A stretch of 59,216 nucleotides of DNA, taken from an uncultured Caldilineaceae bacterium. Lineage in GTDB: Bacteria > Chloroflexota > Anaerolineae > Caldilineales > Caldilineaceae. The notes under the pieces were generated by a model, which did no database searches, was not told the DNA's origin, and saw only the letters and a program-made list of their open reading frames with translations. The position numbers and the translations under genes are program-made. Every line of letters begins with the position of its first letter. The stretch's first letter is position 1. Shown here in pieces: positions 1 through 8,827 of the stretch. Where the stretch lies: contig CATOTS010000007.1 in assembly GCA_951813625.1 (NCBI GenBank), positions 1-59,216 on the forward strand, in the 5' to 3' direction.

Positions 1-1366
1 CAGCTCAGCAGCCGTTGTTCTGCCAGCGATTGTGCGCGATTTCAACATTGACTTTGCCTTTGGTCAATGGGTTCTCCTTTCGTACACACTCGCACAGACT
101 TCGATTATGCCCATGGTGGGGCGCCTGGGTGATATGGTCGGCAAGCGGCCAGTCTTCCTGGGCGGTACAATCGCCTTTATAATCACGTCGACCCTCCCCG
201 GTCTGGCGCCGACCATTGAGCTAATGCTTCTCTTTCGCGTGCTGCAGGCCGTGAGCGCGGCATTCGCTATCGCCCTGAACTACGGCATCGTAATTGAGAA
301 CTTTCCCTCTTCCGAGCGCGGCAAGGCGTTGGGCGCATTCGGCTCAATTTTCGCGGCCGGAAGCATCGTCGGGCCGATGCTGGCCGGATTCCTTTTGGAA
401 GCAATGTCGTGGCGCTGGATCTTCTTCGTAGGTCAGCCTTTGAGCCTGATCAGCCTGGTCCTGGCCTGGCGCTATTTGCCCCAAGTCTCGCCCAATCGGC
501 CGGGAGAGTTTCGACTGGACAGGCTCCCTCTTGCTGTTTACAGGGCTCCTGGCACTCATGTTGTATCTGACATTTGGCGGCCCGCGCTGGATTCCTTTCC
601 CCCGTCATGCTGGGGCTGTTCGCCGTCTCACTCCTCTCGCTGGCGCAGTTTGTGCGCAATGAAGCACGCGTGAAGGACCCGCTTGTCGACCTGTCCTTGT
701 TCAAGAATTTCCAGTTCAGGCGCCAATCTGTCGATACGGGTTATCACGAATGTGGCTATGGGGGGTCTCTGGTTCCTGTTTCCTTTCTATCTGGGCAATA
801 TCTTGCAGATTGAGCCCTTGCTTGCCGGCATGCTTCTGACGACATTCTGGATCTGCTTCGGCGCGGCCGTTCTGGTTTCCGGCACCCTATCCGACCGGTT
901 CGGTTGTTCGGGCGATCACCGGTGTGGGTTTTGCAATTCTGGCGTTTCGGCTGCTACACGTCAGGACACTCAGCGCCTCCAGTTCGGCTATTGATTTCGT
1001 TCTGCGGGTCGCGCCCGTAGCCCTCGGCTTTGGGATCTCGCATTCGCCAACAAACAGCGCGGTCATGAGCTCGGTACCGCGTGAAAGGCTGGGCATAGCC
1101 AGCGGCACCAACACGATTGGCCGTTTCTTGGGACGTACCGCCGGCGTGGCCGCGCTGGGCGCGGTATGGGCCCAGCCGGGTAAAGGTCTACGCCGGCCCC
1201 GAATTTGGCGGCGTCCGTGACGGAGGCGGCCGCCGAGGCCCAGATCGCCGCGCTGCAGGATGTTACCTACGCGGCCATGGCCTTGGTTGGCGTCACGCTG
1301 GCATTGATTGCTTGGGAAACTCTGCACTCGCGTCCGGCCGCGCGGCCTGTTCAGGTTTCTTCGTAG
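1..1366 (+). pseudogene. Frameshifted MFS (DHA2-type) drug exporter, 5' end outside window
   Basis: First of three tandem MFS paralogues. The reading frame enters from the window edge in frame 2 (VVLPAIVRDF at 14-43) and ends at TAG 1364-1366. MFS motif A (GRLGDMVGKRP) and motif C (GSIVGPMLAGFLLE) are visible. Homology to the two downstream copies then moves through all three frames, changing near 500, 579, 718, 906, 1172 and 1210, always by +1. From the shared VVLP motif to the stop this copy has 1353 nt, against 1347 nt in the copy ending at 4923. That is exactly six extra bases, and each fits duplication of one neighbouring base. A compensated pair of shifts may also lie near 945-965. Either the gene is decaying by slippage or this contig edge carries insertion errors. 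No functional product is expected from the sequence as written. Confidence 0.9.
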
Positions 1367-1797
1367 CCGGCCCTATTTCCCGCCAATGCCTTTCCCGCGG
1401 CCTGCGACCGCCTTGACGGCGAAACCGTAGTTCCGGCGGCCGTTCCCTTTCGTTTGACCTGCCCAATCCAGCCCCCCAAAACCGGCAATACACTTGCTTT
1501 TAGGTAGCCACCCTGGTACTCAATAAATCTATCCAAGTCGCCCTCCGTAGCGTACACGCGCCCGGCGGCTACTCTTTTGGACATGGCGCGCGTCAAGAAT
1601 TCAACCTGACTGAGAGAAGCAGAATTCACGCTCTCAAAGTGCGCTGTCCGTACCTTTCAGTTTCCGTCATCGATGGCATAGTTGTCCCGCCTGACTGTTG
1701 GCAGACCATCACTTGAGGTTTCTAGGATGATTCCTGGCTTGCTTCAGGCCAATCCGCCCTATCCGTCGCGTTCGGCGCCACGATTTCCTGCCGATTC
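1367..1797. other. Intergenic region, no supported gene
   Basis: These 431 bases separate the broken MFS gene from the first intact one. A minus-strand frame of about 90 codons (1351-1629) overlaps the end of the MFS remnant and has no recognisable domain. No terminator or RNA gene is obvious. Confidence 0.5.
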
Positions 1798-3249
1798 ATG
1801 ACTCTTCTTTCTGACGCCCTGTCAACAAGGCGCAGATGGCTCATCTTTGCCGCCATCTGCAGCGGCATTTTCCTGGACTCGAAAGAGGGCAGCATCGTTG
1901 TTGTCATACTGCCGGCCCTGGTAGACGAGCTTCAGGTCGACTTCACGCTTGTTCAGTGGGTTGTACTTTCCTTTACCTTGACAAAGACGGCGATAATCCT
2001 GAGCGTAGGAAGATTGGGCGACATGGTTGGCAATAGGCCTGTCTTTCTCGGCGGGACGGTTGCGTTCTTGATCGGCTCTGTCCTCGCCGGCCTGGCGCCA
2101 AATATCGAGCTTCTCCTCCTGTTTCGCGTCGTCCAGGCAATCGGCGGCGCCTTCGCCACCGCTCTCAGCATGGGCATTGTGACCGAAATCTTTCCCGCTT
2201 CCGAACGGGGCAAGGCTTTGGGACTCTTTAGCTTCGCCGTCTCATTGGGCGGCATCGCCGGACCTTTCCTGGGCGGGATGCTGCTGGAATTTCTCTCCTG
2301 GCGCTGGATCTTCTTTGTCGGCTTTCCCTTCAGCTGTATCAGTTTCTTCCTCGCCTGGCGCTTCATGCCCAGCACCAGTCCGGGCGGCCGGCAGAGCTTC
2401 GACTGGACCGGCTCCGTTCTCCTGGCTGCCTTTCTATTGACATTCATACTCTTTCTGACCTTCGGTCAGCGTTTCGGATACCTTTCCATCGCCATGTCGG
2501 GACTGCTCGCCATCTCGATTCTGGCCCTGGCTCTGTTCATCCACACAGAACGTCGGGTGAAGGACCCGCTCCTCGATCTGTCGATCTTCAAGAATGCACA
2601 GTTCAGCCTCAACCTCTCGATGCGCTTCGTGAGCTTCATCGTGATCGGCGGCGTCTACCTTCTCCTTCCTTTCTATCTGACAAACCTGCTCCAGCTGGAG
2701 CCTTTGGTCGTGGGCCTGCTCTTGACAACGACCTGGATTTCATTTGGGATTGCCTCTCCGTTCGCGGGCACGCTGTCCGACCGCTTTGGATACCGCCGCA
2801 TCGCCGGCGCCGGACTGATTATGATGGCTTTCGGCTGCTTCACTGTGAGCACCCTCAGCGTCGACACTTCGATTTTTGGCTACGTTCTGCGCGTTTCCAC
2901 CTTGGGTCTGGGCATGGGGCTGTTTCAGTCCCCAAACAACAGTGCTGTAATGGGCTCTGTTCCGCGCGAACGTCTGGGCGTCGTTAGCGGCATCAATGTC
3001 ATCGGCCGCACGCTTGGGCGTACCTCCGGAATCGCAGCCTTGGGGGCACTTTGGGCAAGCCGTGTCATGGCACATTCCGGACCGGACTACATTGGGAGTG
3101 TCACCGAAGCCTCAGCCTCGGCCCAGATTGCCGGACTGCGCGACGTCTCCTATACTGCGCTCGCAATTATCGCGGTCACGCTGATTCTGAGCGCATGGGG
3201 AATTCTGGAGGCCCGGGCACCGCTCCGCAGGGCCCAGGGCGGACTCTGA
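1798..3249 (+). CDS. MFS transporter, DHA2 (EmrB/QacA-like) family
   Basis: A 483-residue inner-membrane protein of the 14-helix DHA2 class, expected to export small hydrophobic compounds by proton antiport. Motif A is GRLGDMVGNRP after the second helix. Motif C is GIAGPFLGGMLLE in helix 5, followed by the conserved SWRWIFFV. A second motif-A-like loop (GTLSDRFGYRR) opens the C-terminal half, and SPNNSAVMGSVPRERLG lies late in the protein. The substrate cannot be deduced. It is the middle of three tandem paralogues and has the same length as the next one, which points to local duplication. No adjacent TetR or MarR regulator is present in the window. ATG 1798 starts just before the cytoplasmic RRRWLIF segment that precedes helix 1. 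Confidence 0.9.
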   Translation: MTLLSDALSTRRRWLIFAAICSGIFLDSKEGSIVVVILPALVDELQVDFTLVQWVVLSFTLTKTAIILSVGRLGDMVGNRPVFLGGTVAFLIGSVLAGLAPNIELLLLFRVVQAIGGAFATALSMGIVTEIFPASERGKALGLFSFAVSLGGIAGPFLGGMLLEFLSWRWIFFVGFPFSCISFFLAWRFMPSTSPGGRQSFDWTGSVLLAAFLLTFILFLTFGQRFGYLSIAMSGLLAISILALALFIHTERRVKDPLLDLSIFKNAQFSLNLSMRFVSFIVIGGVYLLLPFYLTNLLQLEPLVVGLLLTTTWISFGIASPFAGTLSDRFGYRRIAGAGLIMMAFGCFTVSTLSVDTSIFGYVLRVSTLGLGMGLFQSPNNSAVMGSVPRERLGVVSGINVIGRTLGRTSGIAALGALWASRVMAHSGPDYIGSVTEASASAQIAGLRDVSYTALAIIAVTLILSAWGILEARAPLRRAQGGL

Positions 3250-3471
3250 TAGGCTCCTGCGCCGGCAACACTTCAGCCTTCCTGATGGGTCCGGAATCCG
3301 CGCCCTCGTGTTTCGTTGGCCGGACCGTTTCATGTCGCTGATGGGCGGCCGGCATCTGCAGCCGAACAGCAACTAGACTGTAGTGCGTTCCGACGAATCG
3401 CCCGACCAGCGGCACTGGGTCCTCGATCCGTTCCGCGCAATCTACTGAGAAGGTTTGTTTCTCCGCCAGCA

Positions 3472-4923
3472 ATGACTAAGCCGGCCGATCAACACTTCGT
3501 CGAGCGCAAGTGGCATATCTTTGCAGCGCTCGGTTCGGGCATCTTTCTCGCATCATTCGACGGCGGCGTCGTCAGGGTGGTGTTGCCGGCGCTTGTCACC
3601 GAATTTGACGTCGATTTCGCGCTCGTCCAGTGGGTCGTACTCTCCTTTTCTCTCACGCAAACAGCGATCATGCTGGGCGTGGGCAGGTTGGGAGACATGG
3701 TGGGCAAGAAACCTATCTTCCTCAGCGGCACGATCGCATTTGCCATCGGCTCTGTCCTGGCAGGGCTTGCTCCGAATATTGAGTTTCTCCTCTTTTTCCG
3801 CGTCTTACAGGCCATCGGCGGGGCATTTGCTACGGCCCTGAGTATGGGAATCGTGACCGAAACTTTCCCCGCGTCGGAGCGCGGAAAAGCTCTCGGCCTC
3901 TTCAGCGCCACTGTTTCGGTCGGCGGCATCGCCGGCCCAATCCTGGGTGGCTTTCTGCTTAAATTTCTCTCGTGGCGCTGGATTTTCTTCGTCAGCCCGC
4001 CTGTTGGTCTCGTCAGCTTCCTGTTGGCTTGGCGCTACTTGCCCAGCGCCGCCCCCGGGGGACGGCAACGCTTTGACTGGGTCGGTTTCTCGACCTTCTT
4101 TTCCTTTCTATTGGCGCTCATGCTGTTTCTAACTTTCGGGGAACGCCATGGCTTTCGTTCATCCGCGATACTTGGCCTCCTGGCTTGCTCGCTGGTTGCC
4201 TTAGCACTCTTCATTCGTACAGAGCTTCGAGTAAGAGAGCCACTCCTCGACCTGTCGCTCTTTGCCAACGCCCTCTTCAGCCTGAATCTGTCGATGCGGT
4301 TGATCAGCTTCATCGTTTCCGGCGGCATAATGCTCCTCCTCCCATTCTATCTGACCAATCTTCTCAAGTTGGATCCTACAGTTGTCGGACTGCTGCTGAC
4401 GACTACGATGGTCTTCTTCGGCTTGGCCTCACCGATTTCGGGTATCTTTTCGGATCGCTTCGGGTACCGGCTAATCGCCACCGCGGGATTGGTAATGCTG
4501 GCATTCGGCTGCTACACTATCAGCACTCTCACTGCCGAAACTTCAGTCCCAGGCTATGTTCTGCGCGTCATGCCACTGGGACTGGGCATGGGCATTTTTC
4601 AGTCGCCCAACAACAGCGCGGTGATGGGTTCGGTCCCCAGGGAGAGGCTGGGCGTCGTAAGCGGCATCAATGTTATCGGGCGAACGCTGGGAAATACCGC
4701 CGGAGTCGCCGCCCTGGGTGCGCTTTGGGCGAGTCGCGTCTTCGTATACGCCGGGCCTGATTTCGCAGGCGACGTGACTGAGGCAACTGCCGCGGCGCAG
4801 ACCGCCGCAATTCGGGATGTTGCCTTCGCCGCGATCGCGACTGTTGCGCTGGCCCTTGTGATGAGCGCCTGGGGACTACTGCGCGGGCCCGCAGTCCTGC
4901 ATATCCGCAAGCGTTCCCGATGA
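3472..4923 (+). CDS. MFS transporter, DHA2 (EmrB/QacA-like) family
   Basis: Third tandem MFS paralogue, 483 residues from ATG 3472. The frame is open further upstream to 3316, but the extra 52 residues have no membrane-protein character. Starting at 3472 gives the same length as the upstream copy and the same N-terminal pattern (KWHIFAALGSGIFLASFDGG). Motif A is GRLGDMVGKKP, motif C is GIAGPILGGFLLK, and the second-half loop is GIFSDRFGYR. As in its neighbour, SPNNSAVMGSVPRERLG lies near helix 12. The acidic or polar residue in helix 1 differs between copies (FDGG here, DSKEGS in the middle copy), which may mean different substrates. It is an exporter by family, with unknown cargo. Confidence 0.9.
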   Translation: MTKPADQHFVERKWHIFAALGSGIFLASFDGGVVRVVLPALVTEFDVDFALVQWVVLSFSLTQTAIMLGVGRLGDMVGKKPIFLSGTIAFAIGSVLAGLAPNIEFLLFFRVLQAIGGAFATALSMGIVTETFPASERGKALGLFSATVSVGGIAGPILGGFLLKFLSWRWIFFVSPPVGLVSFLLAWRYLPSAAPGGRQRFDWVGFSTFFSFLLALMLFLTFGERHGFRSSAILGLLACSLVALALFIRTELRVREPLLDLSLFANALFSLNLSMRLISFIVSGGIMLLLPFYLTNLLKLDPTVVGLLLTTTMVFFGLASPISGIFSDRFGYRLIATAGLVMLAFGCYTISTLTAETSVPGYVLRVMPLGLGMGIFQSPNNSAVMGSVPRERLGVVSGINVIGRTLGNTAGVAALGALWASRVFVYAGPDFAGDVTEATAAAQTAAIRDVAFAAIATVALALVMSAWGLLRGPAVLHIRKRSR

Positions 4924-4995
4924 CAACCCGTTTGGGCCGGCGATCTACGGCGCAGCCTCTTGAAACCAGGTTACATTGAAACGATCTGGAGCAGG

Positions 4996-5889
4996 ATGAT
5001 GAGAATTCGCTTTGGTTATCGGGATATGACTTTCCCCGGCGGCACTCTGGGCGCCTTGCGGGAAAGCCAGCGCCTTTTGCCCGATTTGCCCGCCCTGCAG
5101 GCACAAATGGCCGACGACGGCTATCTCCTCCTGCGCGGCCTGATCGACCGCGCCAAGGTCGAGCGCGCGCGGGAGACAGTATTGAACCATATGAACGAGC
5201 AGAACGTGCTCTCGCCCGGCGCGCCGGTCCTTGAGGGCGTCATGCCCAGGGGCGGGCGCGGCGCCAAGTTGCAGCGCATCGCCTCCCACGAAGACGTTCA
5301 GAATGTCCTCGAAGCCGACGAGCTCTTCGCCTTCTTCGCCGCCTACTTCGGCGAATCTGCGCTCACGTTCAACTTCAAGTGGATGCGCGCCGTCGGAAAC
5401 GAACAGTACACTGGCGCCCACTATGATTTCGTCTACATGGGTCGCGGCTCGCGCAAACTCCACACCGTCTGGATCCCGTTTGGCGATACCACCGTTGACC
5501 ACGGCACGCTGGCAATATGCCGCGGCTCGCACAACCTGCCGGAATTTGCGCCCATACGCGATACCTACGGGCGCATGGACGTCGACCGCGACGGCATCGA
5601 CGGCTGGTTCACCAAGGACCCGATGGAGATCGTCGAAAAGTTCGGCGGCGAGTGGCAGACGACCGAATTCTTCATGGGCGATGTGATCCTGTTCGGCATG
5701 CACACGATGCACGCCTCGACGACCAACCTGACCGACCGTTTCCGCCTCAGTTGCGATGTCCGTTTTCAGCCAGCGAGTGAGCCGGCCGACGAGCGTTGGG
5801 TCGCGGGCGGCCCCGGCCACACGGTACACGGCGCCGAGGAGCTTGTGCCGATGGAAAAGGCGCGCGCGCAATGGGGCCTGCCGGTCTGA
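4996..5889 (+). CDS. Phytanoyl-CoA dioxygenase (PhyH) family protein
   Basis: A non-heme Fe(II)/2-oxoglutarate-dependent oxygenase of the PhyH family, about 297 residues. The iron-binding facial triad is visible as H142 and D144 (GAHYDF) with the distal H239 (HTMHAS). The 2-oxoglutarate-binding arginine is probably in TDRFRLS around 248-250. The usual opening (DGYLLLRGLI, residues 41-50) is present. An upstream TTG at 4960 is in frame, but ATG 4996 or 4999 is better: GGAG at 4988-4991 sits 7 bases before 4999. PhyH proteins hydroxylate alpha carbons of acyl-CoAs or many other small molecules, so the substrate is open. It precedes two amidohydrolases and a Rieske protein on the same strand, suggesting one oxidative and hydrolytic catabolic pathway. 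Confidence 0.88.
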   Translation: MMRIRFGYRDMTFPGGTLGALRESQRLLPDLPALQAQMADDGYLLLRGLIDRAKVERARETVLNHMNEQNVLSPGAPVLEGVMPRGGRGAKLQRIASHEDVQNVLEADELFAFFAAYFGESALTFNFKWMRAVGNEQYTGAHYDFVYMGRGSRKLHTVWIPFGDTTVDHGTLAICRGSHNLPEFAPIRDTYGRMDVDRDGIDGWFTKDPMEIVEKFGGEWQTTEFFMGDVILFGMHTMHASTTNLTDRFRLSCDVRFQPASEPADERWVAGGPGHTVHGAEELVPMEKARAQWGLPV

Positions 5890-6005
5890 CGAGCGCTGGC
5901 GACTGAGCGGCAAATTGCTCGCGCGGTGAACTTCGAGTAGGATAAATTTCGTTCGGAAATACCCCAATCGTTCAGCTGCCGATCTGGTTGAGGCGCCGGA
6001 ATCAG

Positions 6006-7028
6006 ATGTCCGAAGAGACAAGAATCGACTGCGATATTCATAACGAGGTGCCCGGGCTGGAAGCGCTCTATCCCTACCTGCCCGCCCACTGGCTCGACTA
6101 CTGCCGCGAGTCGGCCTTCAATGGGCCCGACGCCAATGACTACCCGGCCGGCGCGCCGACCACCGCGCGCGAGGGCAGTCAGCCCAAGCCCGATCTGACC
6201 GAAATTCGGTCCCACGCGCTCGACGGCGTCGATATGGGCATACTGAACTGTGCCTACCGCGTCCAGAGCGTGCGCAACGAGGACCTGGCCGCGTCGCTGG
6301 CCACGGCGGTGAACCACTGGCAGGTCGAACACTGGCTGGAGCAGGAGCCGCGCCTGCGGGCATCGATCGTTGTGCCCAGTCACAACCCGCAGCTCGCAGC
6401 CGAAGAGATCGACCGCTGGGGCGGGCATCCGGGCTTTGTGCAGGTTGTTCTGCCGGCGCGCGCCGAGGCGCCCTACGGCAACCGCCGCTACGACCCGATT
6501 TTCGCCGCGGCCGTGCGGCACGACCTGGCCGTCGGCATCCAGTACGGCGGCGCGCCCGGCCATCCGCCGACGGCGGCAGGCTGGCCCTCCTATTTCATCG
6601 AAGAGTACGCCGGCATGGCCCACGTCTTCCAGTCGCAGGTGATCAGCCTGGTCTGCGACGGCGCGTTCGAGCGTTTCCCCTCGTTGCGCATCGCGCTGAT
6701 CGAGGGAGGATTTACCTGGCTGCCCTCGCTCATGTGGCGCATCGACAAGGAGTGGAAGGGCCTGCGCCACAATACGCCCTGGGTGCGGCGCCGTCCATCC
6801 GAATACATGCGCACCCATCTGCGCTTTACGATTCAACCGCTGGACGCGCCGCCGGACTCGGCGCACCTGGCGCAGATCCTCGATCAGTGCGGCGGCGAGG
6901 ACCTGCTGCTCTACGCCAGCGACTACCCGCATCGCCGCGGGGGCCCGGAGCAGCTTCTGGATCTGCTCTCGGACGCCCAGCGCTCAAAGATTTTCAGTGC
7001 CAATGCCCGCGAGCTTTACCGCCTGTAA
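6006..7028 (+). CDS. Amidohydrolase-2 family TIM-barrel hydrolase
   Basis: About 340 residues from ATG 6006; a TTG at 5988 adds six residues without support. Amidohydrolase_2 (COG2159-like) fold. The N-terminal metal-site strand reads IDCDIHNE with H12, so the first histidine of the usual HxH is an aspartate. The C-terminal catalytic aspartate is D306 in YASDYPH. The family covers hydrolases and decarboxylases such as ACMSD, LigW and gamma-resorcylate decarboxylase. It is clearly paralogous to the next gene: both share the layouts YPAG/YPAHYIEEyaGM, VFQSQVISL, FPSLRIALIEGGFTWLPSLMWRID and DYPH. The reaction cannot be fixed from sequence. Pairing with a Rieske protein and PhyH suggests breakdown of an aromatic or amide-type compound. 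Confidence 0.85.
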   Translation: MSEETRIDCDIHNEVPGLEALYPYLPAHWLDYCRESAFNGPDANDYPAGAPTTAREGSQPKPDLTEIRSHALDGVDMGILNCAYRVQSVRNEDLAASLATAVNHWQVEHWLEQEPRLRASIVVPSHNPQLAAEEIDRWGGHPGFVQVVLPARAEAPYGNRRYDPIFAAAVRHDLAVGIQYGGAPGHPPTAAGWPSYFIEEYAGMAHVFQSQVISLVCDGAFERFPSLRIALIEGGFTWLPSLMWRIDKEWKGLRHNTPWVRRRPSEYMRTHLRFTIQPLDAPPDSAHLAQILDQCGGEDLLLYASDYPHRRGGPEQLLDLLSDAQRSKIFSANARELYRL

Positions 7029-7104
7029 CGCATTTGGCAGCAAATGCAAGACCGACTAAGCGCAGTGAAGAATCCTTTCGACCGTCACATACGGGAGGAA
7101 TGCC

Positions 7105-8271
7105 ATGACCGCTCCTGTTGATACCTCCACCACCGTCGACCGCCCCGCGGTCGAGCGTAACGGCCACAGAGGAAACGGCGAAGCGCCCGGCGCGGCCATG
7201 CGCGCCGCCAAGCGGGCGCGAACGGATACGGCCATTATCGACACCGATATCCACATCTATTTCCCTTCGCCCGACGTCCTGCGCAGCTACCTGAGCGAGC
7301 GCTGGCAGGAGTACCACCGTACGATCGGGCAGCGCGGCTACGAGGGCTGCAACTATCCGCGTGCGATGCCGAATGCCGCCCGCCACGACGCCTGGCCGGA
7401 AGACGGTACGCCGCCCGGCTCCAACCTGGCATTTCTCCAGGCGCAGCTGCTCGACGAATGGGGAATGGAGTTCGGCGTCCTTAATCCGCTGGTTGGCGCA
7501 GGCTATGAGCGCAACCTGGACTTTGGAGCCGCGTTTTCGCGCGCCACCAATGAGTGGCAGGAGGCTGAGTGGTTGGAGCCGGACCCGCGGCTGCGCGGCT
7601 CGATCATCGTCCCCTGGGAGGACGGCGTGCAGGCCGCGGCCGAGATCGACCGCTGGGGCAGCCATCCGGGATTTGTCCACGTTCTGCTCATCGCCCGCAC
7701 AAAGGAGCCGCTGGGACGGCGCAAATACTGGCCGATGTACGAGGCCGCCTGCCGCCACGACCAGCCCATCGCCATTCACTTCGGCGGCGCCGGCGGCGGC
7801 CCGATCACCGGCACCGGTTACCCAGCCCACTACATCGAAGACCACGGCGGCATGCCGCAGACCTTCCAGGCGCAGATAATCAGCCTCATTTTCGAGGGCG
7901 TCTTCCAGCGCTTCCCGTCGCTCAAGTTCGTCCTGATCGAAGGGGGCTTCGGCTGGATTCCGCCGCTGCTTTGGCGCATGGACGAAGCCTGGCGGCAGCT
8001 GCACATCGACGTGCCGCATGTCACCGAGCCGCCGTCCGAAATCTTTCGCCGCCATTTCTGGGTCAGTACCCAACCGATGGAGGAACCGTTCCAGCCGGAG
8101 CAGTTCCGCCAGTTGCTGGACCACCTGGACATGGACGATCACCTGCTCTTCGCCACCGACTATCCCCACTGGGACTTCGATTCGCCCGATCGCGCTTTTC
8201 CGATCCAGCTCGACGAGGAGCGGCGGCGCAAGATCATGGCTGAGAACGCCCGCAGCCTTTACAAGTTTTAG
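7105..8271 (+). CDS. Amidohydrolase-2 family TIM-barrel hydrolase, second paralogue
   Basis: 388 residues with about 45 extra N-terminal residues (polar, Ala/Arg-rich) compared with the preceding paralogue. GGGAGG-like bases (gggagga, 7092-7098) precede ATG 7105 and support this start. The metal site again has D-x-H rather than H-x-H (IDTDIH, H50), and the C-terminal aspartate is D352 in FATDYPHWDF. The core elements FEGVFQRFPSLKFVLIEGG and WIPPLLWRMDEAW match the LigW/ACMSD-like superfamily. The stop is 9 bases before the Rieske ATG, so the two are probably translated from one message. The pair may form a hetero-oligomer or act on successive intermediates; that is inference. Exact substrate unknown. 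Confidence 0.86.
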   Translation: MTAPVDTSTTVDRPAVERNGHRGNGEAPGAAMRAAKRARTDTAIIDTDIHIYFPSPDVLRSYLSERWQEYHRTIGQRGYEGCNYPRAMPNAARHDAWPEDGTPPGSNLAFLQAQLLDEWGMEFGVLNPLVGAGYERNLDFGAAFSRATNEWQEAEWLEPDPRLRGSIIVPWEDGVQAAAEIDRWGSHPGFVHVLLIARTKEPLGRRKYWPMYEAACRHDQPIAIHFGGAGGGPITGTGYPAHYIEDHGGMPQTFQAQIISLIFEGVFQRFPSLKFVLIEGGFGWIPPLLWRMDEAWRQLHIDVPHVTEPPSEIFRRHFWVSTQPMEEPFQPEQFRQLLDHLDMDDHLLFATDYPHWDFDSPDRAFPIQLDEERRRKIMAENARSLYKF

Positions 8272-8280
8272 AGAACCGTC

Positions 8281-8715
8281 ATGGCCAAACATGTCGTCGC
8301 CACCGTAGATGAGATCCCGCCCGGCGAGCGCAAAATCGTCGAAATCGGCGGCCGTTCGCTGGGGGTCTTCAATATCAAGGGCGAGTTTTACGCTCTGCGC
8401 AACATCTGCCCGCACCAGGGCGGCCCGCTCTGCCAGGGCCGCCTGACCGGCTTCGTCATGGCCGACAAGCCGGGCGGCGAGTACAGGTACGAGCGCCGCG
8501 GCGAGATTCTGCGCTGCCCCTGGCACGGGTGGGAGTACGATGTGACAACCGGCCAGTCCTGGGTCGATCCCGGTTCGGTCCGCACCCGGCGCTATGAAGT
8601 GGAGGTCGCGCCGGGCGACGCTCTTCCTCAAGGCTACCAGCCGGGGCCCTACACGGCCGAGACATTCGAAGTCTCGATCGACCACCAGTACGTGGTCGTC
8701 GAGCTCCCCGGTTAA
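8281..8715 (+). CDS. Standalone Rieske [2Fe-2S] protein
   Basis: 144 residues forming a single Rieske domain. The cluster ligands are C43-x-H45 (NICPHQGGPLC) and C79-xx-H82 (LRCPWHGWEYDV), 33 residues apart. An insertion between the two motifs contains MADKPGGEYRYERRG. There is no catalytic oxygenase domain, so it is a ferredoxin-like electron carrier or the Rieske part of a split system. It starts 9 bases after the amidohydrolase stop, in an operon-like arrangement. No oxygenase alpha subunit or reductase is visible nearby; the PhyH enzyme upstream does not normally need a Rieske donor. What it reduces is therefore unknown. Confidence 0.9.
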   Translation: MAKHVVATVDEIPPGERKIVEIGGRSLGVFNIKGEFYALRNICPHQGGPLCQGRLTGFVMADKPGGEYRYERRGEILRCPWHGWEYDVTTGQSWVDPGSVRTRRYEVEVAPGDALPQGYQPGPYTAETFEVSIDHQYVVVELPG

Positions 8716-8827
8716 CGGCCTTTCCACTACCCGCTGACCTTCTACGCTTTCCACGCGCACCCGTCCGCAGGCAGCGCCGCGCGCGTCTTCATGCCCACAT
8801 TCCAAGCCCCAAAGACAGGAACAACCC

